A stretch of 20,273 nucleotides of DNA from a virus. Under the pieces are notes generated by a model that saw only the letters and a program-made list of their open reading frames with translations, was not told where the DNA came from and ran no database searches. Positions 13,783 through 20,273 of this stretch are shown piece by piece. Position 1 is the stretch's first letter. Each line of letters starts with the position of its first letter. The stretch covers positions 1 through 20,273 of IMG/VR virus record IMGVR_UViG_3300006923_002949. The stretch is one strand, 5' to 3'. The position numbers and the translations under genes were made by a program.

Positions 13783-15438
13783 TTAGTATTTGTGTCTTAG
13801 AGAGCCCTCTTCGGGCGGTCGCCATCCAGCAGGAGGTTGCCAGCTAGAAGGATCATCTGCTTGTTCGGATACAATTGCATCTGTATTTATCAATAATAAT
13901 GAAATACTTGCAGCATTTTGAAGGGCAGTTCTTGTGACCTTTTTGGGGTCAATAACTCCAGCCTCAACCATATCTTCAAATATACCGGTTGCTGCATTGT
14001 ATCCAAAGTTAATATTTTTTGAACTCAAAACTTTCTTAATAATCTCATCTGAGTCCTCAAATGCATTTTCCACAATTTGTGTAATTGGACGCACACACGC
14101 GTCTATGAGCACCTGTGCAGCAGGTACCAAGTTTTTATCTAACTTAGACAAATCAACTCTTTGTGCTGCCCTTAACAGGGCAACGCCACCGCCTGGAACA
14201 AAGCCTTCTTCAAGAGCAGCTTTTGTTGCGCAAATAGAATCATCGACTCTATCTCCCTTTTCTCTCAGCTCAAGCTCGGTTAAGTAGCCAACCGTTATTA
14301 CGGCTGCTTTATTTTTTAAGAAAGCTATTCTTTTCTTAACGTCTAGCCTCGCCGTATCTCCTATTAGCTTATTCATATCATCAAGATATAACTTGAGTTT
14401 TTTCTCTAATCTTTCTTCGTCTTTGTTACCCTCTACAATTTTAGTTAGAAACCTATTTACAACAACCTTTTTTGCAAACCCTAAATCAGAAGATTTTGCT
14501 CCAGAAAGCGGTCTTCCAGATGTATTTCCGAAGACTGTTGTTCCGACCAAAGCAGATAATGCGCCAAGCCATTCTGCCTGACTGCCAACGCCAGCCCCTA
14601 AAACCGGAAGCTTAACCGCCACAACCTTTAGTCTTCCCAACTTATTGTTGGCAACCAATGTTGCCAAAGCTTCTTGCTTTACGTCTTTTGCCAAAATCAA
14701 AATTGGAAGATTATTATTAGATAATTCTGTCAACATAGGCAGGCATGGACCTAGTGTTGCGATCTCATCTTCGCAAATTAATATATTGCAATTACCTATA
14801 ACAACATCGGATTGACCATCCTCGGTTAAAAAGGCGGGCGTTATAAAGCCATTATCTAACTCTACGCCATCTGCAAATCTAACTGAAACTCCAGGGCCAG
14901 GAGAAGCCTCTGCCACAACAGTTCCCTCTAGTCCAACCTCATTAAATGCTTCGGCTATTTTATCGCCTATCTCGCTATCATTGTTTGCAGAAATTGTAGC
15001 AATACTCCTAAGAGGCTCAAATCCCTCAATCTCTGTTGTCATTCCATTTAATTCTTCTAGGATTCTTTCTACGGCCCACTCTACTCCGCGCTTAAAATAA
15101 AGAGGACTATAATTATTGTTAATTAAATCATTTCCTCTTTTAAATATTTCATGAGCCAAAACTGTAGCTGTAGTTGTTCCATCTCCAGCTACAGCAGCTG
15201 TTCGTCCTGCCGCCTCTTTGATTAGCTGACAGGCCAGTTCCTCAATGGGATCCTTAAGGGTGACCTCTCTAGCGACTGTTACGCCATCCTTTGTGAGAAC
15301 GGGGGCCCCTACAAATTTCCCCAATATCACATGCTTGCCTTGCGGACCCATTGTTACGCCTACAGTTTTGGCCAATTTTTCCGCCCCAGATAAAAGAGCC
15401 CTTCTTGCCTCTTTGTTGTAAGTTAAGTCTTTAGCCAT
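13783..15438 (-). CDS. groEL: GroEL-type chaperonin (HSP60) of phage
   Basis: This group I chaperonin subunit of 551 residues is close to the normal length. The equatorial ATP site is intact: GVTMGPQGKH (27-36), TKDGVTVARE with Asp51, AGDGTTTATVLA (84-95), RVDDSICATKAALEEG with Asp400 (E. coli Asp398), and FVPGGGVALL (413-422). Apical hydrophobic positions used for substrate and GroES are mostly kept, though the E. coli PYF is PAF here. The highly conserved PGFGDRRK is replaced by PVLGAGVGSQ (278-287). The C-terminus is PPAGWRPPEEGSLRHKY instead of a Gly-Gly-Met tail. No GroES gene lies in this window. The start overlaps the ruvC-like stop by 8 bases with AAAGGAG upstream. Probable roles are folding capsid or other phage proteins. 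Confidence 0.95.
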   Translation of the reverse strand: MAKDLTYNKEARRALLSGAEKLAKTVGVTMGPQGKHVILGKFVGAPVLTKDGVTVAREVTLKDPIEELACQLIKEAAGRTAAVAGDGTTTATVLAHEIFKRGNDLINNNYSPLYFKRGVEWAVERILEELNGMTTEIEGFEPLRSIATISANNDSEIGDKIAEAFNEVGLEGTVVAEASPGPGVSVRFADGVELDNGFITPAFLTEDGQSDVVIGNCNILICEDEIATLGPCLPMLTELSNNNLPILILAKDVKQEALATLVANNKLGRLKVVAVKLPVLGAGVGSQAEWLGALSALVGTTVFGNTSGRPLSGAKSSDLGFAKKVVVNRFLTKIVEGNKDEERLEKKLKLYLDDMNKLIGDTARLDVKKRIAFLKNKAAVITVGYLTELELREKGDRVDDSICATKAALEEGFVPGGGVALLRAAQRVDLSKLDKNLVPAAQVLIDACVRPITQIVENAFEDSDEIIKKVLSSKNINFGYNAATGIFEDMVEAGVIDPKKVTRTALQNAASISLLLINTDAIVSEQADDPSSWQPPAGWRPPEEGSLRHKY

Positions 15439-15976
15439 TATTGATCCTCTCCTTTAAAACGTGCGCTAGGGCTACAGCAATTGCGTCTGCCTCGTCATAG
15501 CACTCCGTTGCTATTTTACCATTTCTGTTATTTCTTAGACTAAAATTAGAGAAATATTTTTTTATAAATTCGAAACAATCTTCCTTTGAAGATATTTTAT
15601 ATCCTGCCAATTTTGAAAGCATTGACCTAATTGTAACAACCGCATATCTGCTAGGTTCATAATTTAAACACTTTAAGCAAGCCATAGACATTAACTCGTT
15701 AAAAACAGACAATACAATTATTGTTCTTGCCGTGCTTTTTCCTTTTGGAAACTTATTTGCATAAGCTTCAGAGGCAACAGCATCCGGACCCTTATCCTTT
15801 AGAAGATCATAAACCTCATCATATGCAGAGGCAACTCTAAAAGTTAAAGTTCCCTTGCTACTTTTCGGCGGCTTTATACTGCCATATTCTTTTAGTACGA
15901 TTTGTTTATCATCATACTCAAGAATAGACCAACCAATTGTAGCCGATGATATGTCCAATCCAAGTATTGTTTTCAT
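15431..15976 (-). CDS. RuvC-like Holliday junction resolvase (RNase H fold)
   Basis: This 181-residue nuclease is expected to cut branched DNA from recombination or replication before packaging. Acidic active-site residues are placed as in RuvC: Asp8 in LGLDISSATIGW, Glu70 in VASEAY, and Asp161/Asp164 in CYDEADAIAVALAHV, with the D-x2-D spacing of RuvC. The 8-base overlap with groEL (ATGGCTAA) implies translational coupling. The ATG at 15976 is fixed, because the first catalytic Asp is only seven residues in. There is no Shine-Dalgarno before it: the terminator stem at 15984-16015 ends 7 nt upstream. The gene must therefore be expressed from read-through transcripts or initiate in an unusual way. 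Confidence 0.88.
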   Translation of the reverse strand: MKTILGLDISSATIGWSILEYDDKQIVLKEYGSIKPPKSSKGTLTFRVASAYDEVYDLLKDKGPDAVASEAYANKFPKGKSTARTIIVLSVFNELMSMACLKCLNYEPSRYAVVTIRSMLSKLAGYKISSKEDCFEFIKKYFSNFSLRNNRNGKIATECYDEADAIAVALAHVLKERINNG

Positions 15977-15977
15977 A

Positions 15978-16015
15978 ATAAAAAAGGCGTATAGAGATTT
16001 TACTCTATACGCCTT
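15978..16015 (-). terminator. Strong rho-independent terminator after ssb
   Basis: A perfect 13-bp stem (AAGGCGTATAGAG with CTCTATACGCCTT; arms at 15984-15996 and 16003-16015) closes on a 6-nt loop. On the minus strand it runs into TTTTTTATT, the canonical layout of an intrinsic terminator. It lies 38 bases after the ssb stop and directly before the RuvC-like start codon. On the plus strand the downstream sequence is TTAAATT, a much poorer U-tract. A small TATCT/AGATA hairpin lies at 16020-16032. Confidence 0.92.
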
Positions 16016-16053
16016 AAATTATCTCAAAGATAGTTTTTCAATCTTGCAGATAA

Positions 16054-16662
16054 TTATTCAAAATCAAAGTCAAATTCATCGCCATCATCGGTGGAGTCAG
16101 AAGGAGTTGCCTCCTCAAGGGTCCAACTCATAAGCTCACAAATATCACTTGCTTGAGCAGGCGAAATAAGCTTATCTACATTCACCCTGTCATTGAACTC
16201 TACAAACTTTGCCTTTAAATCACCAGGAAGCGGCTCTTTGGGGTTGGGAGTGGTGCTATAAAGCGGCTGCCGACCCTTTGGACCTCGATTAACGGTAATA
16301 TCATAAGCGGTGACCTTTCCCCATCGCTTATTATTATAAAGAGCCTTTATTGCATTGTAGATTTGAGGTCCAACCTCAAGAATGCGAAATTCATCATCAT
16401 CCCTATCTAGGACTCTGATTAGCCAGCGAGCCTGTCGCTTAAAGCCTGAGTCTTCCAATCTACGAAGCAACTGAGGACTATCAATAGGACTATTGACCTT
16501 GCGTCGATTTCCACCGGGAGTAACTACCCAGTGAACATAAAACTGAATGGGATTTCCCATTACCCTAACGATACTGTCGCCTTCTTCAAGGCGCATGAAG
16601 TCAGACTTTGAATTGGAATCTGCTGCATTCCAGTCTACTTCTCCAAGCACTACATTTGTCAT
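16054..16662 (-). CDS. ssb: Phage single-stranded DNA-binding protein (gp32-like)
   Basis: This 202-residue protein coats single-stranded DNA at the replication fork and in recombination. The central part (SIVRVMGNPIQFYVHWVV, RWLIRVLDRDDDEFRILEVG, RWGKVTAYDITVNRGPKGRQ) has the pattern of phage OB-fold SSBs, with a Pro-rich segment (YSTTPNPKEPLPGDL) after it. The C-terminus, DDGDEFDFDFE, is the acidic tail that recruits partner proteins in SSB families. AGGAG lies 8 bases before the ATG. The gene is flanked by an 85-base structured leader and a strong terminator, so it can be expressed as its own unit at high level. It also uses more G+C-rich codons than nearby genes. Confidence 0.85.
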   Translation of the reverse strand: MTNVVLGEVDWNAADSNSKSDFMRLEEGDSIVRVMGNPIQFYVHWVVTPGGNRRKVNSPIDSPQLLRRLEDSGFKRQARWLIRVLDRDDDEFRILEVGPQIYNAIKALYNNKRWGKVTAYDITVNRGPKGRQPLYSTTPNPKEPLPGDLKAKFVEFNDRVNVDKLISPAQASDICELMSWTLEEATPSDSTDDGDEFDFDFE

Positions 16663-16747
16663 GTTTATTCTCCTGTTTCTTTGAGGCCATCGGCCTACAT
16701 TCGTGGCTTAAGCCGCTTAATTGCGGACTGCTGCCAAACTACTAGAG
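16663..16747 (-). promoter_or_regulatory. Structured leader upstream of ssb
   Basis: This 85-base non-coding leader is much richer in G+C than its surroundings. It holds AGGCC-ATC-GGCCT (16684-16696), the perfect palindrome GGCTTAAGCC (16705-16714), and CCGC-TTAATT-GCGG (16713-16726), which overlaps the palindrome so that only one of the two can fold at a time. The ribosome site AGGAG lies just downstream. No U-tract follows, so it is not a terminator. An RNA operator for SSB autoregulation, or a promoter region, is possible. Confidence 0.4.
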
Positions 16748-17299
16748 TTAGCCCCACTCAATCTCATCACCACCTAAATCCTCGGGGGCCGTTGAGGATT
16801 TGGTCGGAAAGGGTTCCGATTCAACACTAGCATTATACCCCACGCCACTAGCATTCTCAATAGAATAATCCCTGCGCAAGAAGGTTTTTAGGGCATAGTG
16901 CCATCCGGAAAAATAGTCTGCTTTATTTTCGAGCCACTTTTTGCAAGCCTTTGCCAAGACTAGCTCATTGCATGCCTCTATATAATCATCATCGGCTTGA
17001 GCGTACCACTCTTTGTCCTTTATAGTCTTGAGTCCTGCCTCTTTTGCTTTGTGCAAAGCAGCTGCCGACCAAGCCTTGTTCTTCTTTGAGGACAAAGATC
17101 CAATCCACCTATCAACTTGGACAATTTTTTCTTGACATGAGTTTTGCCCCTCTAGGGTATGGATCAAACATCTTTCTGCTATATTGAGGTCAATTACTCC
17201 ATTTCTTGGAAGCAAATTTATAATCTCCTCAACTGAGGAGATATCAATGTTCTCGATAGAAAAGGTTTTTACCGAAATTTTTTCATGAAGCTTTGTCAT
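16748..17299 (-). CDS. Hypothetical helical protein upstream of ssb
   Basis: This 183-residue protein is not recognised with certainty. The middle (about 85-145) is a helical charged stretch containing WYAQADDDYIEACNELVLAK and KKWLENKADYFSGWHYALKT. This resembles, in general character, small conserved phage proteins encoded beside SSBs and recombination genes. The tail (EDLGGDEIEWG) is acidic with an aromatic residue, as in SSB-like partner tails. AGGAGG lies 5 bases before the ATG, inside the end of the previous gene, whose stop is adjacent. A role in replication or recombination is inferred from its neighbours only. Confidence 0.72.
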   Translation of the reverse strand: MTKLHEKISVKTFSIENIDISSVEEIINLLPRNGVIDLNIAERCLIHTLEGQNSCQEKIVQVDRWIGSLSSKKNKAWSAAALHKAKEAGLKTIKDKEWYAQADDDYIEACNELVLAKACKKWLENKADYFSGWHYALKTFLRRDYSIENASGVGYNASVESEPFPTKSSTAPEDLGGDEIEWG

Positions 17300-17635
17300 C
17301 TACCCTCCTGCCAAGCGCTCTAGGCGCTCCAGCCTCTCAACCATGTTAGACACGCCAAGGAGGGTGTCAACTTTTGTTTCGAGATCCGTTATTTTATTTA
17401 TCTTCTCGTCCAAGATCCTGACCCTTTGGTTCATCATTACGTTTAACATAAAAAATATAATTCCGAAAGGAATTCCCTTGTTCGTTGGCGGATTAACCGC
17501 TATTATTATTCCATTTTTATCTGTTTTGAATAAACCTATAAAATCAACTTCTCCAAACTGGTCCTTTAAAGATCGAAAATATTGGAACTCACTATCGCTT
17601 AAATCTAAGCGTTTATTTCCAACTGCTCGAATCAA
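17300..17635 (-). CDS. Hypothetical protein with hydrophobic segment and C-terminal coiled coil
   Basis: This 111-residue protein has an unknown family. It begins with TTG at 17635, overlapping the stop of the preceding gene by four bases (TTGA), with GGAGGG 7-8 bases upstream. The first 50 residues look like a small alpha/beta domain. Residues 54-68 (GIPFGIIFFMLNVMM) are strongly hydrophobic, but at 15 residues marginal for a membrane span. Residues 71-107 form a coiled coil ending with MVERLERLERLAGG. The hydrophobic stretch may be a buried core or a short membrane anchor. The operon context is replication. Confidence 0.7.
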   Translation of the reverse strand: MIRAVGNKRLDLSDSEFQYFRSLKDQFGEVDFIGLFKTDKNGIIIAVNPPTNKGIPFGIIFFMLNVMMNQRVRILDEKINKITDLETKVDTLLGVSNMVERLERLERLAGG

Positions 17636-18102
17636 TCTGAGACCCTCCTGACTATTGCTCCGGGATTATTAACCCTCTTTTCTTTTGCTATTCTTTTTAG
17701 CCTTGCAACCTTCAGATCATCGGGGTTTTCTTGAAACTCTTCTTCAGACAAGACTTCGCCTCTAACTTGATCCCTAATGCTTTCATATGTTTCTTCCATT
17801 ACAACTTCTCCAGAGACCTCTTCAGGCTCCGAACCTTCCTCTTCATATGTGCTGTCTTCTTTGCTAGCCTCTAGTCTTTCTGGGTAAAACTCCATTAACA
17901 AAAACATAGATAAGTCAAAAATTAAATCACTGTCTATTCTTGCTGAAAACTCTTGTTGCAAAATTCTTTGCTTCATAAGCTCCAATCTTTGGACGTGCAG
18001 ATCCCCCAACAAAGCACCTCCACATGCTGGGCAGCAATTCTTTATTAGGGCATGCCTCATCGAGTCGGAGACTTCAAATTCACACTTTTTACATACAATC
18101 AT
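17632..18102 (-). CDS. Zinc-ribbon protein downstream of DNA polymerase
   Basis: This 156-residue protein has an N-terminal zinc ribbon: CKKC at residues 4-7 and CPAC at 24-27, with an extra Cys23. A helical segment follows (about 34-75, VQRLELMKQRILQQEFSARI), then a very acidic linker (about 78-125) and a short basic tail (LKRIAKEKRVNNPGAIVRRV). The ATG overlaps the polymerase stop by four bases (ATGA), so the two are coupled. The family is unknown. A nucleic-acid- or protein-binding accessory factor of replication is plausible from the ribbon and the location. Confidence 0.72.
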   Translation of the reverse strand: MIVCKKCEFEVSDSMRHALIKNCCPACGGALLGDLHVQRLELMKQRILQQEFSARIDSDLIFDLSMFLLMEFYPERLEASKEDSTYEEEGSEPEEVSGEVVMEETYESIRDQVRGEVLSEEEFQENPDDLKVARLKRIAKEKRVNNPGAIVRRVSD

Positions 18103-20273
18103 ACCTCTCTCCCGTAAACTCTTTCAAGAGTTGAAAGAGCTAAATCTTTTTGATCTAAATAATTATTTACTCTACATATGGCCTTAATGGGAATTCCGTC
18201 CCTAAGCATTAACCTATACCTAGCATAGTCTTCCGCCCAAAGAGTAAGGCCGCAAGTATCACCATTAATGTCTTCAACAAGATATTTGGCAAACTTCTTT
18301 CCTACATTTTTACCATTTTTTATTTTAAATTCTTTAATTTTTGTTTTGATTATAGCCTCAACCCTAACCCTGGCACCCTTATCTAGGTTTGAAATGGCAG
18401 AAAGAGGTGTAACCAAAGAGCCTCCGCTAAAGAAGTCCTTAAATACTTCATGCAGATTTCCGCTTATGGATCTTCCAAGAACAGCTCTTTCGAAGAGCAG
18501 AATCTCTTTACGATCCCACTCTTCATCTGAGGCTGTAAATTCTAGTTCAGATATAATCTGAGCAAACTCATCGGATCCGCTCGGTATCGAAAAAGCCTCA
18601 AATAACTCTTCCTTCCTGTCCTTTGGAATCTTCTTCATTGTTGGATTGGCCGCAAAAATCTTTGCCTCAATTGCTTTTTTGATTGCATTTTTAGCTTTTG
18701 AACGATACTTTTGATAATTATCATGCATATCTTTTCTTGGTCTGCCGAAACAATCTAGCGCTCCAGCTTTTGCAAGAGACTGTATAACTGTCTTGCCAAC
18801 GGTTCTGCTGTTATTCCTGGATAAGAAATCTGGATAGCTTTTATATGGTTGATTTTCAATCATGCTAATAATTGCCTTCTCTCCAACCCCTTTAACTGCC
18901 GAAAGGCCTGTGGAGATATTTCCATCTTCTAGGATATTATACCCTCCTCCGCTATGATTTACTCCAGGAGGAATAATTTCTACCCCTATTTTTCTGCATT
19001 CGTCAATATACTCTTGGGCTTTATCACTATTTGGATCTTCAGAATTTATTAATGCACACATAAACTCAGACGGATAATGACACTTTAACCATGCTGTATA
19101 AAAAGATATAATCGAATAAGAGATAGAGTGACTCTTGTTAAACGCGTATCCTCCTAGGGGTTCTATATATGACTTCCATATTTTACACGCAATTTCATAT
19201 GACATACCACTATGCTTCATGCAGTCTTTTATAAAATTAGCCTCTGTACGCAGAACAAGCTTTGGATCCTTTCCCTTTAGCTTGCTAATCTTTCTTAGAG
19301 CATCTGCTTGGTTGAGGTTCCATCCTGCACAATCTTGTGCAACAATCATTGCCTGTTCTTCGTATACCAAGACGCCATAAGTTTTTTCCAGTGCTCTTTT
19401 AAGATTGGGGTGATCATATGTTGTATCTTCTTTGCCCAATCTTCTTTTTGCATACCTTCTTCTCTCGTTAGGCTTACACGATGGTCTTCCGATAGCATTG
19501 ATAGCCGATATATCCTCTATGCTTTTTGGCTTAAGCTTAATGCAGAATGGCGTTAGCGAAGACTCAAGTTGAAATAATCCAATTGTATTTCCCCGTCCAA
19601 TCATATCATATGAAGCTTTATCTGTCATATCAATATCATTAACGGTAAGCTTCTCTCCTGTAGAGACCTCTATAAGTCTAAAAGCATTGTCTATAACCGT
19701 AAGCGTTTTTAAGCCCAGAATGTCCATCTTTATAAGGCCGTTTTCTTCACACCTATTCTTTTCCCACTGAGAAATAACATGACCATCTTTGTCTATTCTA
19801 AGAGGAATAGTTTCATATAAAGCCTTCTCTCCAATAACTACTCCAGCAGCATGCATAGACCAATTACGCGTAAGGTTTTGTAGCTTGGACGCATACTCAT
19901 ATAGCTCTGGATACTCATCCATATACACAGACAACTGATTGCTTTCTCGCATTGCCTGATCAAGCGTACTTGCATCGGGCATAATATCGGTTATAGCATT
20001 AGCAATCTTAAAGGCAGAAGACTTATCCCCTCCCAAACGAAGGCTTCTTGCCACATCCTTTATAACAACGCGTGGAGATAAAGTGCTCCAATTAGAGATC
20101 GAAGCAACGCGATCTGCTCCATACTTTTCTTTTATGTATTCTTTTACCAATCCTGGGTTAGAAAAGTCTGTGTCAATATCTGGAAAAGACTTCTTTTGAT
20201 TATTGTGAAATCTTTCGAAAATCAAATCATACTCAATAGGGTCAACACTAGTTGTTCCGGTAAGATACGCTAC
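18099..20273 (-). CDS. dnaE: DNA polymerase III alpha subunit (C-family), N-terminus beyond window
   Basis: This is the replicative DNA polymerase of the phage. The frame stays open through the right window edge, so 724 residues of the C-terminal portion are seen. The edge sequence YLTGTTSVDPIEYDLIFERF is normal polymerase sequence, which means the TTG near 20225 is internal and not the start. The catalytic Asp pair lies in PDIDTDF (fragment residues 31-37) and the third Asp in MDILGLKTLT (about 184). A helix-hairpin-helix-like part (VKGVGEKAIISMIENQPYKS) and a C-terminal OB-fold-like domain (GARVRVEAIIKTKIKEFKIK onwards) follow. The protein ends soon after the OB fold, so it lacks the C-terminal tau-binding domain of E. 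coli alpha. A PHP domain would lie outside the window. Confidence 0.95.
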   Translation of the reverse strand, partial: VAYLTGTTSVDPIEYDLIFERFHNNQKKSFPDIDTDFSNPGLVKEYIKEKYGADRVASISNWSTLSPRVVIKDVARSLRLGGDKSSAFKIANAITDIMPDASTLDQAMRESNQLSVYMDEYPELYEYASKLQNLTRNWSMHAAGVVIGEKALYETIPLRIDKDGHVISQWEKNRCEENGLIKMDILGLKTLTVIDNAFRLIEVSTGEKLTVNDIDMTDKASYDMIGRGNTIGLFQLESSLTPFCIKLKPKSIEDISAINAIGRPSCKPNERRRYAKRRLGKEDTTYDHPNLKRALEKTYGVLVYEEQAMIVAQDCAGWNLNQADALRKISKLKGKDPKLVLRTEANFIKDCMKHSGMSYEIACKIWKSYIEPLGGYAFNKSHSISYSIISFYTAWLKCHYPSEFMCALINSEDPNSDKAQEYIDECRKIGVEIIPPGVNHSGGGYNILEDGNISTGLSAVKGVGEKAIISMIENQPYKSYPDFLSRNNSRTVGKTVIQSLAKAGALDCFGRPRKDMHDNYQKYRSKAKNAIKKAIEAKIFAANPTMKKIPKDRKEELFEAFSIPSGSDEFAQIISELEFTASDEEWDRKEILLFERAVLGRSISGNLHEVFKDFFSGGSLVTPLSAISNLDKGARVRVEAIIKTKIKEFKIKNGKNVGKKFAKYLVEDINGDTCGLTLWAEDYARYRLMLRDGIPIKAICRVNNYLDQKDLALSTLERVYGREV

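Noticed and set aside
13772-13825. Longer N-terminus for RecA (MATARRGLSK...)
   Set aside because: It would overlap groEL by 43 bases. AAAGGAG is well spaced before the ATG at 13771, and the extra residues do not resemble RecA.
2303-19556. Open frames on the plus strand (for example 3214-3567, 13457-13786, 13934-14287)
   Set aside because: Each lies opposite a well-supported minus-strand gene, has no recognisable protein features and no proper ribosome site.
20223-20225. TTG as start of the polymerase gene
   Set aside because: The frame is open to the window edge, and the upstream residues (YLTGTTSVDPIEYD) are normal DnaE sequence, so the gene is truncated by the window.
1-20273. tRNA genes, searched by eye because of the CCA-adding enzyme
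   Set aside because: No cloverleaf was recognised in the short intergenic gaps, and all longer stretches are coding. A tRNA search program on the full genome would decide.

Overview
The window is a 20 kb, AT-rich piece of a tailed double-stranded DNA bacteriophage genome (Caudoviricetes), probably a fairly large virulent phage. The evidence is a large terminase, a set of unrecognised virion-type proteins, and a phage-encoded replication and recombination set: C-family DNA polymerase, SSB, RuvC-like resolvase, RecA, TOPRIM primase and a GroEL. Every convincing gene lies on the minus strand, so transcription runs from high to low coordinates. Genes are tightly packed, with many 1-14 base overlaps and clear AGGAG-type ribosome binding sites, so the host uses Shine-Dalgarno initiation. 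The host itself cannot be named from the sequence.

In transcription order, the first region (20273 to about 11037) handles DNA metabolism. It starts with the C-terminal part of DNA polymerase III alpha (5' end outside the window), followed by a zinc-ribbon protein, two unknown proteins and a gp32-like SSB. The SSB has a structured leader in front and a strong intrinsic terminator behind. A RuvC-like nuclease, GroEL, RecA, a double zinc-knuckle protein, a DnaG-type TOPRIM primase lacking its own zinc domain, and a sigma-region-4-like helix-turn-helix protein follow. The last of these is well placed to be a late-gene activator.

The second region (10936 to 7506) looks structural. It holds a beta-rich, decoration-like protein behind a 100-base non-coding gap, an unknown protein behind a second gap, a 519-residue protein with an internal domain duplication, and two small proteins. 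It closes with a second intrinsic terminator at about 7435-7473.

The third region (7425 to 1) is a packaging and virion-associated cassette. It holds a candidate small terminase with an N-terminal helix-turn-helix, an unknown 80-residue protein, a 511-residue low-complexity protein, a CCA-adding-enzyme-like nucleotidyltransferase, a cysteine-motif protein, an acidic repeat-bearing protein, a one-span membrane protein, a helical protein and the large terminase (3' end outside the window).

The points most worth a second look are: a 24-residue helical motif shared by two otherwise unrelated late proteins and loosely by a third; a GroEL with a rewritten apical motif and a non-GGM tail, translationally coupled between RuvC and RecA; a RuvC start codon 7 nt behind a terminator stem with no Shine-Dalgarno; an AT-rich motif shared by the two late intergenic gaps; and the nucleotidyltransferase inside the packaging cassette. 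No tRNA, rRNA, CRISPR array, insertion sequence or attachment site was recognised. No gene-free stretch exceeds about 110 bases.
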